Shown here one piece after another: positions 46,177 through 55,096 of a stretch of 64,000 bases of DNA. The position numbers and the translations under genes are program-made. Numbering within the stretch: position 1 is the first letter of the stretch; every line of letters begins with the position of its first letter. Under the pieces are notes generated by a model, which was given only the letters and a program-made list of their open reading frames with translations, searched no databases and had not been told where the DNA came from. Location of the stretch: positions 1 to 64,000 of the forward strand of contig NZ_SJOH01000002.1 in assembly GCF_004331285.1 (NCBI RefSeq). The letters run 5' to 3'. The stretch comes from Acinetobacter sp. ANC 3781 (GTDB lineage Bacteria; Pseudomonadota; Gammaproteobacteria; Pseudomonadales; Moraxellaceae).

Positions 46177-46542
46177 TTATGGTAACGGTGTAGGCTGATA
46201 GGCATAGAAAAGCCACTCGTTGTTTTCCCTTCTCCAAATCGCTAATGATTTATTTTTTAGATTTTTTTGAATATTTCCAGCGACTAATTCCGAATGCATT
46301 TCACCAAATACAAGTGCAACATCGCCAATAATTTGAATTTTAGAAATTGGGTGTTCGATCCATTTATAATCATAAAACCCCCCAAACAATTTATTTAAAT
46401 ATGATTCTTTAGAATCAGTAATTCCACTTGTATGGGTGTAAGTCATTTCTGGATGAGCCAGCTTTGCAAAATCCTCATAGCGGCTTTCAACAATTGCCTT
46501 GAATCGCTCTTCTTCAAGATTTTTAATTAAAATGTCTTCCAT
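46177..46542 (-). CDS. NTF2-like (SnoaL/DUF4440) protein, 121 aa
   Basis: A small cone-fold protein: EERFKAIVESRYEDFAKLAH, PEMTYTHTSGITDSKESYLN, LVFGEMHSELVAGN and SLAIWRRENNEWLFYAYQPT match DUF4440/SnoaL-like folds. Relatives include cyclases, isomerases and scytalone dehydratase. It lies 11 bases before maleylacetate reductase in the same direction, so it is a pathway member. It may act on hydroxyquinol, maleylacetate or a non-aromatic precursor; the specific reaction is unknown. Confidence 0.75.
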   Translation of the reverse strand: MEDILIKNLEEERFKAIVESRYEDFAKLAHPEMTYTHTSGITDSKESYLNKLFGGFYDYKWIEHPISKIQIIGDVALVFGEMHSELVAGNIQKNLKNKSLAIWRRENNEWLFYAYQPTPLP

Positions 46543-46867
46543 TAGATTAATTACACTCTAGATAACTCAAATAAAATTCATCGTATCTTTTATAAAAAGA
46601 GTAAAAAACAACGATTTAGGAAATTATATTTTCATAATTGAAAGAATACCCAGCAATAAAATTAGTTATTTAAAATCAATATGTTATATATTTATTTCTT
46701 TAATGTTTTTATCTATTCAAGCTATTTTATAAATTATTTTTTTATTGAGATTTTTCTTTTTTATTTTTATCGAATATTAATGCATAGCCTTATATTTTAT
46801 AGAATATGAATATTGAAAAAGGATCCTAAATAAGGATCCCTTTTAATTCAATCTCTCAGGAATAATA
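46543..46867 (-). other. Gap between the pca-type genes and the NTF2-like gene
   Basis: Very AT-rich. It holds the terminator after the thiolase gene at its left end and presumably a promoter for the NTF2-like, reductase and porin genes. No coding frame is seen. The terminator suggests the dioxygenase-pcaIJF unit and the following unit are separate transcripts. Confidence 0.45.
46816..46844 (-). terminator. Terminator after the pcaIJF-type genes
   Basis: GGATCC arms, extended by AAAA/TTTT with one mismatch, flank an 8-base loop, and on the minus strand a T-run follows. It lies about 25 bases after the thiolase stop. Confidence 0.65.
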
Positions 46868-48079
46868 CTAGCTCACTACTCTTTTAATAATGATCGCAAT
46901 CCCTTGTCCCACACCAATACACATTGAACATAAGGCATAAGTACCATCTGTTTGTTCTAACTGATTCAAAGCCGTAGTCACTAAACGAGCCCCAGATGCA
47001 CCGAGTGGATGACCAATGGCAATTGCACCACCATTTGGATTGACTTGGCTTGAGCCATCCTCTAAACCCAGATCACGGGTCACTGCCAAGGCTTGAGCAG
47101 AAAATGCTTCATTCAGCTCGATGACATCCATTTGATCTAGGGTTAAACCGGTTTGTGCCAATAGCTTTTTAATCGCTGGCGCTGGGCCAAAGCCCATGAT
47201 GCGAGGTTCAACACCCACCACGGTCGCGCCAAGAATTTTAGCACGTGGTTTTAAGCCGTATTTTGCAACAGCATCATCCGAAGCGATGAGCAGGGCCGCG
47301 GCACCATCATTGATTCCTGAAGCATTACCCGCAGTTACCGTTCCCTCGGCTTTCACCACCGGTTTTAATTTCGCCAAACCTTCAGCAGTTGTAGAGGCAC
47401 GAGGATGTTCATCCTTGTCAATAACAATGGCATCACCCTTACGCTGTGGAATGGTCACAGCAATGATTTCTTTATCGAAGAATCCTCTTGCCTGTGCCGC
47501 AGCAGTGCGTTTCTGGCTTTCCAGGGCAAATTTATCCTGATCTTCACGATTGATATTGAACTGTTCCGCCACGTTTTCAGCGGTTTGCGGCATGGTTTCG
47601 ACGCCATACATCTCTTTCAGCTTGGGATTGATAAAACGCCAGCCCATGGTGGTGTCTTCAAGTTTTTGGCTGCGTCGAAAGGCGCCTTCCGATTTACCCA
47701 TCACCAAGGGAGCACGGCTCATGGATTCCACACCACCGGCAATAATCAACTCGGCTTCACCGGCTTTAATGGCACGTGCTGCCATCGCCACAGCATCCAG
47801 CGATGAACCGCATAAACGGTTGACTGTGGTGGCAGGCACCTGATAAGGCAGACCTGCAAGCAGTGCTGACATACGTCCTACATTGCGGTTATCTTCACCG
47901 GCCTGATTGGCACAGCCATAAATCACGTCATCAACCCGTTCCCAGTTAACTGAAGAATTACGTTCTATCAGCGCTTTAATCGGCAAGGCACCGAGGTCAT
48001 CGGCACGAACTGGGGCAAGACCACCGGCATAGCGGCCAAATGGGGTGCGGATGGCATCGATAATATAGGCGTTTTTCAT
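46868..48079 (-). CDS. pcaF: 3-oxoadipyl-CoA thiolase
   Basis: A 403-aa thiolase with nucleophilic Cys in VNRLCGSSLDAVAMAARAIK, GGAIAIGHPLGASGARLVTT and the C-terminal CSMCIGVGQGIAIII. Sequence features such as RTPFGRYAGGLAPVRADDLG are typical of PcaF. It cleaves 3-oxoadipyl-CoA to acetyl-CoA and succinyl-CoA. GC content is higher than in the dioxygenase, LysR and reductase genes around it, suggesting that pcaIJF were recruited here as a block, perhaps from a pca or cat cluster. Spacing to pcaJ is 30 bases. Confidence 0.9.
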   Translation of the reverse strand: MKNAYIIDAIRTPFGRYAGGLAPVRADDLGALPIKALIERNSSVNWERVDDVIYGCANQAGEDNRNVGRMSALLAGLPYQVPATTVNRLCGSSLDAVAMAARAIKAGEAELIIAGGVESMSRAPLVMGKSEGAFRRSQKLEDTTMGWRFINPKLKEMYGVETMPQTAENVAEQFNINREDQDKFALESQKRTAAAQARGFFDKEIIAVTIPQRKGDAIVIDKDEHPRASTTAEGLAKLKPVVKAEGTVTAGNASGINDGAAALLIASDDAVAKYGLKPRAKILGATVVGVEPRIMGFGPAPAIKKLLAQTGLTLDQMDVIELNEAFSAQALAVTRDLGLEDGSSQVNPNGGAIAIGHPLGASGARLVTTALNQLEQTDGTYALCSMCIGVGQGIAIIIKRVVS

Positions 48080-48109
48080 TTCAGTTATCTTCCAGAATTC
48101 TGTATTAAC

Positions 48110-48775
48110 TTAAGCTTGAATCATGCTATTCGTCGCATCAATCAGCCTTGCACCGGTCAACGACTGCAATTCTTCAAAAGACAAACCTTCAACTTTCTCA
48201 ATCACTTTCATGCCGTCACTTGTCATATCAATCACGCACAGGTCGGTATAAATCCGGTCCACGCATTTCAGACCGGTTGCCGGATAGCTGAGTTCTGCAA
48301 CAATCTTGGGTTCGCCTTTTTTGGTGACATGATCGGTGGTGATAAAGACTTTTTTTGCACCCACCGCCAGATCCATTGCACCGCCCACTGCAGGAATGGC
48401 ATCAGGGGCACCGGTATGCCAGTTGGCCAGATCCCCATTTTCAGCAACCTGGAATGCACCCAGTACCGCGATGTCTAAATGACCGCCACGCATCATCGCG
48501 AAGGAATCACCATGATGGAAGAAGGCACCACCTTCCAGCAAGGTCACAAATTCCTTGCCTGCATTAATCAGCTCTGGATCACGATCTTCTTCAGCAGGAG
48601 GAGGACCGAAGGCCAGCAGGCCATTTTCAGAATGTAAAAACACGTCTTTGTCTGAAGGAAGATAGCTGGAAATCTTGGTCGGCAAGCCAATACCCAAGTT
48701 GACATAGGCACCATCGGGAATGTCCTGCGCCACACGTTCAGCAATCTGGTCACGGCTTAATTTGCTATAACTCAT
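48110..48775 (-). CDS. pcaJ: 3-oxoadipate CoA-transferase subunit B
   Basis: A 221-aa beta subunit: GIGLPTKISSYLPSDKDVF, the catalytic Glu in HSENGLLAFGP, GGAFFHHGDSFAMMRGGHLD and LANWHTGAPDAIPAVGGAMD. It lies 24 bases after pcaI and is of the usual size. It transfers CoA from succinyl-CoA to 3-oxoadipate, the product of maleylacetate reductase. It differs from the second CoA-transferase pair in the window, consistent with a non-methylated substrate here. Confidence 0.9.
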   Translation of the reverse strand: MSYSKLSRDQIAERVAQDIPDGAYVNLGIGLPTKISSYLPSDKDVFLHSENGLLAFGPPPAEEDRDPELINAGKEFVTLLEGGAFFHHGDSFAMMRGGHLDIAVLGAFQVAENGDLANWHTGAPDAIPAVGGAMDLAVGAKKVFITTDHVTKKGEPKIVAELSYPATGLKCVDRIYTDLCVIDMTSDGMKVIEKVEGLSFEELQSLTGARLIDATNSMIQA

Positions 48776-48799
48776 CTTTTAATACTCCAATGCCAATGA

Positions 48800-49468
48800 C
48801 TATGCAGGTTTTACTGCAACCACGTGTTGAACAAAAATCCCCGGGGTAATGATGTGCTCTGGGTCGAGTGCACCCAGTTCCACCACTTCGGAAACCTGGG
48901 CAATGGTGACATCGGCAGCCATGGCCATAATCGGGCCAAAGTTACGGGCCGATTTACGGTAAACCAGATTGCCCCAGCGGTCGCCCTGATAAGCTTTGAT
49001 CAAGGCAAAGTCAGCCTTGATCGGGTTTTCCAGCACAAAGTCTTTGCCTTCATAGTTCAGGATCGGTTTGCCTTCAGCCAGCAAAGTTCCAAAACCGGTT
49101 GGTGTGTAGATTGGACCAAGGCCCATGCCTGCGGCCTGAATACGACAAGCTAGGTTGCCTTGAGGTACCAGTTCCAGTTCAATTTTTCCGGCATGATAGA
49201 TTTCATCAAACACATAGGAGTCGGACTGACGCGGGAAGGAACAGATGATTTTGCGCACCGCACCGGTTTTAAGCAGCTTGGCCAAACCGTAGTCGCCATT
49301 GCCGGCATTGTTGTTGACGATCACCAGGTCTTTTACACCCAGTTCGATTAAACCATCAATCAGTTCAGCCGGCTGACCAGCTGTACCAAAGCCGCCAATC
49401 ATGATGGTGGCACCATCTTTAATGTGGGAGAGCGCTTCCTCAAGGGATGCCGCAGCTTTATTAATCAT
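48800..49468 (-). CDS. pcaI: 3-oxoadipate CoA-transferase subunit A
   Basis: A 222-aa alpha subunit with GGFGTAGQPAELIDGLIELG, NNNAGNGDYGLAKLLKTGAV, CSFPRQSDSYVFDEIYH and the C-terminal DPEHIITPGIFVQHVV. Its ATG shares one base with the dioxygenase stop (TAATG), so expression is coupled to ring cleavage. High GC compared with the dioxygenase upstream, giving a visible composition step exactly at the gene junction. Confidence 0.9.
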   Translation of the reverse strand: MINKAAASLEEALSHIKDGATIMIGGFGTAGQPAELIDGLIELGVKDLVIVNNNAGNGDYGLAKLLKTGAVRKIICSFPRQSDSYVFDEIYHAGKIELELVPQGNLACRIQAAGMGLGPIYTPTGFGTLLAEGKPILNYEGKDFVLENPIKADFALIKAYQGDRWGNLVYRKSARNFGPIMAMAADVTIAQVSEVVELGALDPEHIITPGIFVQHVVAVKPA

Positions 49469-50343
49469 TAAGCAGCCTCAACCTTTTGTTTGTTTAAAAT
49501 GAAATCAAAATCTAATGTGTAGAAAGGATGACTTTGGTATTCGCCATTTGGAGCAATACCACTTTCATGTTTAACCCATTCTGCAATTAAAGAAGTACGC
49601 ACCCCGAAAACAGCATCAGAATCTAAATAGTCACCCGCATCTTTAAATACATGAGTCACTAAGCGCTCGTAACCTGGAGCAGAAATCATGAAATGTAAGT
49701 GAGCAGGTCTCCACGGATGGCGGTTTAATGCTTCAAGCATTTTTCCCACAGGCCCATCATGCGGAATTGGATAAGCTTCAGGAACAATCGTTTGAAAATG
49801 GTATTTTCCATCTTTGTCGGCATGGAAAATAGCTCGCCCTTGGTATTTATCAATATTTTCTTTTTGTACATCGTAAAAACCCTCATCATCTGCCTGCCAG
49901 GCTTCAATCTCTGCATGAGGAATAATTTGACCATCAATACCCTTGATGACACCATTAACAAACCACGAAGTACCTTTTACACCCTCACTCATATTGCTGC
50001 CCAGCTCTAAACGTGGGGCATCTTGGACATGAAATGGTCCAAATACTGTTGCTTCAGTACATCCAATTGGTTTTTTATGATTTTGAGCAATCACTAAGGT
50101 TGATAACCCGAGTGTGTCAGATAAAAGAATAAATTCTTGACGAGTTGGACTACAAATTTGCCCCACATCAGTTAAGAATTTCACCCCTATTTCCCACTCT
50201 TCTTCAGTTAACTCAACTTCTCGTGCAAAAGAATGAAGATGTTGTACTAAAGAATGCATTACATCTTTTAATCGTTCATTCGAAGAAAAAGAGTTTCTTT
50301 CTATAACCGCTTGAGTGATTGTTCTTTCATCTAAATTTTTCAT
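49468..50343 (-). CDS. Intradiol ring-cleavage dioxygenase, probable hydroxyquinol 1,2-dioxygenase
   Basis: A 291-aa intradiol dioxygenase with the helical N-terminal dimerisation domain (DVMHSLVQHLHSFAREVELT) and catalytic barrel. The four iron ligands are visible: Tyr in DEGFYDVQ, Tyr in PEAYPIPHDGP, and both His in RPAHLHFMI. CTEATVFGPFHVQDAPRLEL is typical of the hydroxyquinol group and the neighbouring maleylacetate reductase supports it. It cleaves 1,2,4-benzenetriol to maleylacetate. A chlorocatechol-type substrate is possible but no cycloisomerase or dienelactone hydrolase is present. Confidence 0.87.
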   Translation of the reverse strand: MKNLDERTITQAVIERNSFSSNERLKDVMHSLVQHLHSFAREVELTEEEWEIGVKFLTDVGQICSPTRQEFILLSDTLGLSTLVIAQNHKKPIGCTEATVFGPFHVQDAPRLELGSNMSEGVKGTSWFVNGVIKGIDGQIIPHAEIEAWQADDEGFYDVQKENIDKYQGRAIFHADKDGKYHFQTIVPEAYPIPHDGPVGKMLEALNRHPWRPAHLHFMISAPGYERLVTHVFKDAGDYLDSDAVFGVRTSLIAEWVKHESGIAPNGEYQSHPFYTLDFDFILNKQKVEAA

Positions 50344-50400
50344 AATTTTTCCATAAAATAAATCTAACTCCTATAAATCTCATGCTAAGCTGTTAATTAT

Positions 50401-50436
50401 TGAAATAAAATATTGGTTAAGAAAATCTTTATTTCA
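50401..50436. promoter_or_regulatory. Inverted repeat, candidate LysR operator
   Basis: TGAAATAAA and its exact complement TTTATTTCA are 18 bases apart in the 119-base gap between the divergent dioxygenase and LysR genes. Position fits an activator site for the dioxygenase promoter and self-repression of the regulator. The T-N11-A core is not tested. Confidence 0.45.
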
Positions 50437-50462
50437 TTTAGGAAATAATAGGAAGGGATTGT

Positions 50463-51383
50463 ATGGACAGATTAACGAGCATGGAGTTATTCGTTGCTGT
50501 TGCAGAGCTTGGAACACTTAATAAAGCAGCAGAAAAATTAGAAATATCTAATGCAGCAGCAACAAGGCACATTACTTCATTAGAAAACAGACTCAATGTA
50601 AGATTGATTGAACGTACTACTCGTCGATTATCATTAACAACGATTGGAATCGAATATTATAAGAAGTGTAAAGATTTACTTTCTGAAATTGATCAAGCGG
50701 AATCTTCGATTAGTTCTGCTGCGGTTGAACCAGAAGGAACCGTTACAATCACCTCTTCAATTTCTTTTGCGATTATGCACATCACCCCTTTGATTCCTAA
50801 ATTTAATAAACTTTACCCTAAAATAAAAATAAACTTAATTGGTGCAAATCGCTATCAAGACATCATTGATAGCAATATTGATATTGCGATTAGAACACGT
50901 GAATTCGAACCAGATTCAAATCTAACCATTAGAAAACTTGTCACTACACATCGAATTTTAGCTGCCTCGTATGATTACATAAAGCGAAAAGGAAAACCGA
51001 ACACGATTGAAGAACTCCAAGAGCACGATATTTTACTTTATAGCCATGCAAACAATCCACGGATATTAAGTTTCACTAAAAACAATGAAATTAAAAATTT
51101 TGCATTAAATCCGATTATGGAAACAAATGATGGTCAAATCGTAAGATCTGCTGCATTGAATGGTGCTGGAATTCTCATTCAACCGCTCTACATTATTTAT
51201 CAAGACATTGTGGAAGGAAGATTGATTCCAATATTAACGGACTGGAAACTTCCTGAACTTAATATCAACATTGCTTTTCAAAGTAGACAATTTATGCCGA
51301 TAAAAAATAGATTATTTATAGATTTCTTAATTGAAGATTTTAAAAATAAAGAATACGAACGCTATTGGAGTTCTATTCAATAA
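50463..51383 (+). CDS. LysR-family regulator of the hydroxyquinol genes
   Basis: A 306-aa LysR protein of the group with a short typical start MDRLTSMELFVAVAELGTLN, helix-turn-helix residues AAEKLEISNAAATRHITSLE, and an effector domain ending in GILIQPLYIIYQDIVEGRLI. AGGAAGG upstream of the ATG is a good ribosome-binding site. Divergent from the dioxygenase gene, so most likely its regulator; a 14-bp hairpin follows the gene. Effector unknown, perhaps hydroxyquinol or maleylacetate. Confidence 0.85.
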   Translation: MDRLTSMELFVAVAELGTLNKAAEKLEISNAAATRHITSLENRLNVRLIERTTRRLSLTTIGIEYYKKCKDLLSEIDQAESSISSAAVEPEGTVTITSSISFAIMHITPLIPKFNKLYPKIKINLIGANRYQDIIDSNIDIAIRTREFEPDSNLTIRKLVTTHRILAASYDYIKRKGKPNTIEELQEHDILLYSHANNPRILSFTKNNEIKNFALNPIMETNDGQIVRSAALNGAGILIQPLYIIYQDIVEGRLIPILTDWKLPELNINIAFQSRQFMPIKNRLFIDFLIEDFKNKEYERYWSSIQ

Positions 51384-51446
51384 ATTGGATTATCCCAATA
51401 AATAAGTCATCCTTTCCTTAAAATTATTCTAGAGAGAATATTCATG

Positions 51447-51476
51447 AATGATTATTTCAATTTTGAAATAATCATT
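51447..51476 (+). terminator. 14-bp perfect hairpin after the LysR gene
   Basis: AATGATTATTTCAA and its exact complement flank a 2-base loop, about 60 bases after the regulator stop and 85 before the oxidoreductase start. No long T-run follows; it may end the LysR transcript or serve as an operator for the next gene. Confidence 0.45.
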
Positions 51477-51560
51477 TCCTTAAAAGTTCTTTATACACAT
51501 ATTAGAAAAAGATAACTTGCTTGTATTCAAAATTGGAAAATTCTTTACAGGAGTTTTATT

Positions 51561-52634
51561 GTGCAAAAAGATAAATTAAAAGTTGCGTTGTTAGGAATTA
51601 CACATCCGCACACATCAGGACGAGTAAAAGCACTTCAACGCCGTCAAGATATTGAAATTTATGGTGCAGCAGACCAAAGTGAACTTCTAAAGCCCTTCTG
51701 CGATGCACTAAATATTGAAGTAAGAACAAAGGAAGATATTTTAAGTAATCCAGATATCGATATCGTACTGGTTCATTCAAAAAGCTACGAAATGGCTGAT
51801 CTAACCATTGCAGCTTTACAAGCAGGAAAAGCTGTATTAGTTGAAAAACCAGCTGGTCGAGGTGTAGCAGATACACAACGCATCGTTGATGCTGTTAATG
51901 AATATAATGGATTTGTTCAGGTTGGTTACTGTTGGCGTTTTGCCCCTTCAATCAATGTAATGCAGGATGTTATTCAGCAAGGTAAAATTGGTAAAGTTTT
52001 ACAAATTCGTGCTCATGCAGGTTGCTCTCATAATGAAGCAGAAACTGCACATATGAGACAACCAGGTGATCTTGGTGGTGCTTTCTTTGTAATTGGTTGT
52101 CATTTATTTGACCGAGTTTTACACCATTTTGGTATGCCTAAATCTGTTAATGCCCGCATCACCAAATTTAAAGATTTTAAAGGTGAAGAATCGCGTGAAG
52201 ATGCTGCAGGTGCCATTCTTAATTATGATGATAAAATTGTCGTCGTTGACTTCATGTCTTGGGATGTTCTTCCATGGACAGAAAGCTGGGATATGACAGC
52301 TTATGGTACAGAAGGCATCATGTCTTCACGTTCATTACCTTCATCTTATAAACTCTACCAAACGGGTAATGTGGAAGGTACGACACAAGGTTGGACAGAA
52401 TGGAACGAAACTAGCTTCCCTGAAATTTGGGCAACCAAGAAAACTGAATATTCTCCCGATATTGCAGAAATTGGAAACCCAATTTATTTTGACCGTGAAT
52501 TAAATGCTTTTCTAGATTCATATTTAAATAAAAAGCCTTCTCAAGTCCCTGCGACTCAGGCCCATAATATTTCAATTTTACTTGCAGCATTATTTGATTC
52601 TGCTGGAAAAAATGGTATTGAAGTATTTCTTTAA
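51561..52634 (+). CDS. Gfo/Idh/MocA-family oxidoreductase
   Basis: A 357-aa NAD(P)-dependent dehydrogenase. Residues 1-120 form the Rossmann domain (KVALLGITHPHTSGRVKALQ, DIDIVLVHSKSYEMADLTIA) with the conserved EKPAGRG motif; the rest is the substrate domain, with GYCWRFAPSINVMQDVIQQG and GAFFVIGCHLFDRVLHHFGM. Start is GTG after AGGAG. Family members oxidise or reduce sugars, inositols and glycosides, often at C3. It is separated from the LysR gene by 177 bases and ends at a strong terminator, so it is a single-gene transcript next to the hydroxyquinol genes. Confidence 0.82.
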   Translation: MQKDKLKVALLGITHPHTSGRVKALQRRQDIEIYGAADQSELLKPFCDALNIEVRTKEDILSNPDIDIVLVHSKSYEMADLTIAALQAGKAVLVEKPAGRGVADTQRIVDAVNEYNGFVQVGYCWRFAPSINVMQDVIQQGKIGKVLQIRAHAGCSHNEAETAHMRQPGDLGGAFFVIGCHLFDRVLHHFGMPKSVNARITKFKDFKGEESREDAAGAILNYDDKIVVVDFMSWDVLPWTESWDMTAYGTEGIMSSRSLPSSYKLYQTGNVEGTTQGWTEWNETSFPEIWATKKTEYSPDIAEIGNPIYFDRELNAFLDSYLNKKPSQVPATQAHNISILLAALFDSAGKNGIEVFL

Positions 52635-52651
52635 AATAAATATATGTTAAA

Positions 52652-52677
52652 AAAAGCAGCTATTTATAGCTGCTTTT
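52652..52677. terminator. Rho-independent terminator
   Basis: AAAAGCAGCTAT and its complement around a 2-base loop, A-run on the left and T-run on the right; it can serve the oxidoreductase gene and the convergent MFS gene. Confidence 0.85.
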
Positions 52678-52742
52678 CTATTTCACTGATGAAAAACTTA
52701 TTTTCTAACGATTTAAATATAATCAAATCCATATTAAAAAAA

Positions 52743-53933
52743 TTAATTTTTTTGACCATTTTTCTCAACTAATAAAGCAATAATAAAAATTAATAATCCA
52801 CTTAAACTTAGAGCAGAACCGATTTGAATAGGTGCAAGCCATCCCATATTTTGAGTTAATACCCACCCTCCCAAATAAGCACCTAAAGCATTGGCTAAAT
52901 TAAAAGCAGAATGATTAAGGGATGCCGCTAGACTTTGGGCATTACCAGCAACTTCCATCAAACGTATTTGAAGTGTGCTTGCTAAACCAATTACAGTCAT
53001 ACCGATCAAAAATAAGCCTATGAGCGCTGTAAAGATATTATCCATCATAAAACTAACAAGTAAGAAAGTTATTGCTGAACTGATTAGAACTCCCACAATA
53101 GTTTTATTGAGATTCTTATCCGCAAAATGCCCAGCTAAGAGTCCTCCTATTACCATCCCGATTCCCCATATAGCAAGAGCGAAAGGTACAACGATAATAT
53201 CAGTTTGAGTGTATTCAGTTAGAATTGGAGAAATATAACTATAGACTGAAAACATACCACCAAAGCCAATCGCACCTACAGCTAGTGTTAACCAGATATT
53301 TATATTTTTAAGTCCTGCTAACTCATTTTTTATACTCGCTGTTTTATGAACAGGGATATGGGGTACAAAAGATATAATTGCTATTAAGGTTAAAAAAGCT
53401 ATAAGGGCAGAGAATATAAAACCAGAACGCCAACCAAATTGTTGTCCAATCCATGTCGCTAAAGGAACACCAATGACTGTAGCTATGGTAAGCCCCATCA
53501 TCATTAATGCTATAGCTGTGGAACGCCGATTAGGATTAGCAAGTTCAGTAGCAACTAAAGCTCCAATACCAAAATAGGCCCCATGAGGAAGTCCTGCAAT
53601 AAATCGGGATAATAATACAGTTTCAGGAGTATCCGCCAAAGCTGTTAAAGTATTAGCAATTCCGTAGAATAACATCAGGAGTAGTAGCAATTTTTTGCGA
53701 GGAATCTGGGCACATGTAATCGCAATAATTGGTGCCCCAATTACGACCCCCAAGGCATAAGCACTGATAAAATAACCAGCATCAGGAATAGACACTTGTA
53801 GATCTTTAGCAATTTCCTGAATCAGACCCATTGCCACAAATTCAGTTGTGCCAATACAAAATCCACCAATTGCTAGAGCCAAGATAACAGTAAAAAGTGA
53901 ATAAGAATGAGATAAGGGAGGATGAGATGTCAT
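52743..53933 (-). CDS. MFS transporter, DHA1/AraJ-like efflux type
   Basis: A 396-aa twelve-helix carrier: LALAIGGFCIGTTEFVAMGL in helix 1 is the hallmark of the AraJ/YdhP/PbuE-like DHA1 group, with ARFIAGLPHGAYFGIGALVA-type helix 4 (LLSRFIAGLPHGAYFGIGAL) and GHFADKNLNKTIVG in the central loop. These proteins usually export sugars, nucleosides or drugs. It stands alone among sugar-related genes; whether it removes an intermediate of that pathway is unknown. Confidence 0.8.
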   Translation of the reverse strand: MTSHPPLSHSYSLFTVILALAIGGFCIGTTEFVAMGLIQEIAKDLQVSIPDAGYFISAYALGVVIGAPIIAITCAQIPRKKLLLLLMLFYGIANTLTALADTPETVLLSRFIAGLPHGAYFGIGALVATELANPNRRSTAIALMMMGLTIATVIGVPLATWIGQQFGWRSGFIFSALIAFLTLIAIISFVPHIPVHKTASIKNELAGLKNINIWLTLAVGAIGFGGMFSVYSYISPILTEYTQTDIIVVPFALAIWGIGMVIGGLLAGHFADKNLNKTIVGVLISSAITFLLVSFMMDNIFTALIGLFLIGMTVIGLASTLQIRLMEVAGNAQSLAASLNHSAFNLANALGAYLGGWVLTQNMGWLAPIQIGSALSLSGLLIFIIALLVEKNGQKN

Positions 53934-54157
53934 AGTAGGAAATAATAAAATTGAATTATAGTTTATAGGATAAAAAAAGTTAGAAAAGCCAATAGTTAAT
54001 CCTATACCAACTATCAGCTCGTTACAGATAGAAGCCTGGATTGTTTATGGACTAATGTCATATTTTTAGAAATGTAATAGCTAATATTTAAATCCATCGA
54101 GATTTGATTAAATATTTTATAATCATAATAGAGTCGATTTTTTAAAAAAAAATTTTA

Positions 54158-54190
54158 CCCACCCAATAGCTTAATCATTACTATTGGGGG
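54158..54190 (-). terminator. Terminator of the isomerase-permease-dehydrogenase operon
   Basis: CCCAATAG pairs with CTATTGGG around an 11-base loop, and on the minus strand the stem is followed by a long T-run (54156-54140). It sits just after the isomerase stop. Confidence 0.8.
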
Positions 54191-54201
54191 AGTAAGACCT
54201 A

Positions 54202-55065
54202 TTAAGCTACTACAGAATTAAATGCACTAATTGTTGTTTCATAAGCATTTTTAGCCATTTGATCGAGCGTAAGAATACGTTGTTCCTGTGAAATTAATTC
54301 AACACCATAATAGGGTTGGTTAAAACCTGCTTTTTTAATCTCATTTAAGAATAATGGAATATCATACGAACCTTGACCACACAACTTACGATGATGTGTC
54401 GAATCATTGAATAAATCACCTTGGATTTCTTCAGCTGCATCATTTAATTCAACAGATTTAATCAAATGGGCAGGCACCATACTAATTTTCTCAAAATCAA
54501 TATTTCCACGTGCTAAATGCCAAATATCCAAACATAAACCACCGTTTGAATCTCCAGTATCGACTACTTTCAAGCCATCTTCTAAAGTAGCCAATCTTGA
54601 GAATGGCATAATTTCTAATGCAACATTCGCATTCACTTGAGCAACTTCTTTACATAGCTTTGAAAACTCCTCAGCCATGTTTTCCAGACTATTCGGTGAG
54701 TTTTCAAATGGCTTAGCACCAATTTTTAAATTACACATTCCAAGTTCTGCACCCAGTTCAATCATTTTTGATCGTTCATAATCAGATACTTTACGGTCTT
54801 CACCAGTTAAATACCAATCTAACAAAATTTCCAACTCGAAATATTTAATATCATTGTCTTTAAATAGCTGTCGAATGGTTGCTAGACTATTACTTTCCAG
54901 AGTGGCTTGAAGATCACTTAAAACAAGACCAATCCCCTTCCACCCTGCTTTTGAAGCTGCTTCAACTCGCTGCTGTAAGGTAAATGGACTAATTTCTGTT
55001 GGAGCACCTGGGTATACGTTACCAGCTAAAGTCCAATAAGCAGCTAATAAATCTGGTTTGTTCAT
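54202..55065 (-). CDS. Sugar phosphate isomerase/epimerase-like TIM barrel
   Basis: A 287-aa xylose-isomerase-like (AP_endonuc_2) barrel: LAAYWTLAGNVYPGAPTEIS, AASKAGWKGIGLVLSDLQAT, LEIMPFSRLATLEDGLKVVD, GGLCLDIWHLARGNIDFEKI and GVELISQEQRILTLDQMA, with the Glu, Asp and His metal ligands expected for this fold. Family members include inosose dehydratase (IolE), epimerases and C-deglycosidases. AAGGA eight bases before this ATG fixes the start. It follows a FucP-like carrier and a cyclitol-type dehydrogenase in the same operon. Confidence 0.78.
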   Translation of the reverse strand: MNKPDLLAAYWTLAGNVYPGAPTEISPFTLQQRVEAASKAGWKGIGLVLSDLQATLESNSLATIRQLFKDNDIKYFELEILLDWYLTGEDRKVSDYERSKMIELGAELGMCNLKIGAKPFENSPNSLENMAEEFSKLCKEVAQVNANVALEIMPFSRLATLEDGLKVVDTGDSNGGLCLDIWHLARGNIDFEKISMVPAHLIKSVELNDAAEEIQGDLFNDSTHHRKLCGQGSYDIPLFLNEIKKAGFNQPYYGVELISQEQRILTLDQMAKNAYETTISAFNSVVA

Positions 55066-55096
55066 AAAATTTTTCCTTAAACTTACGTTACGAAAT

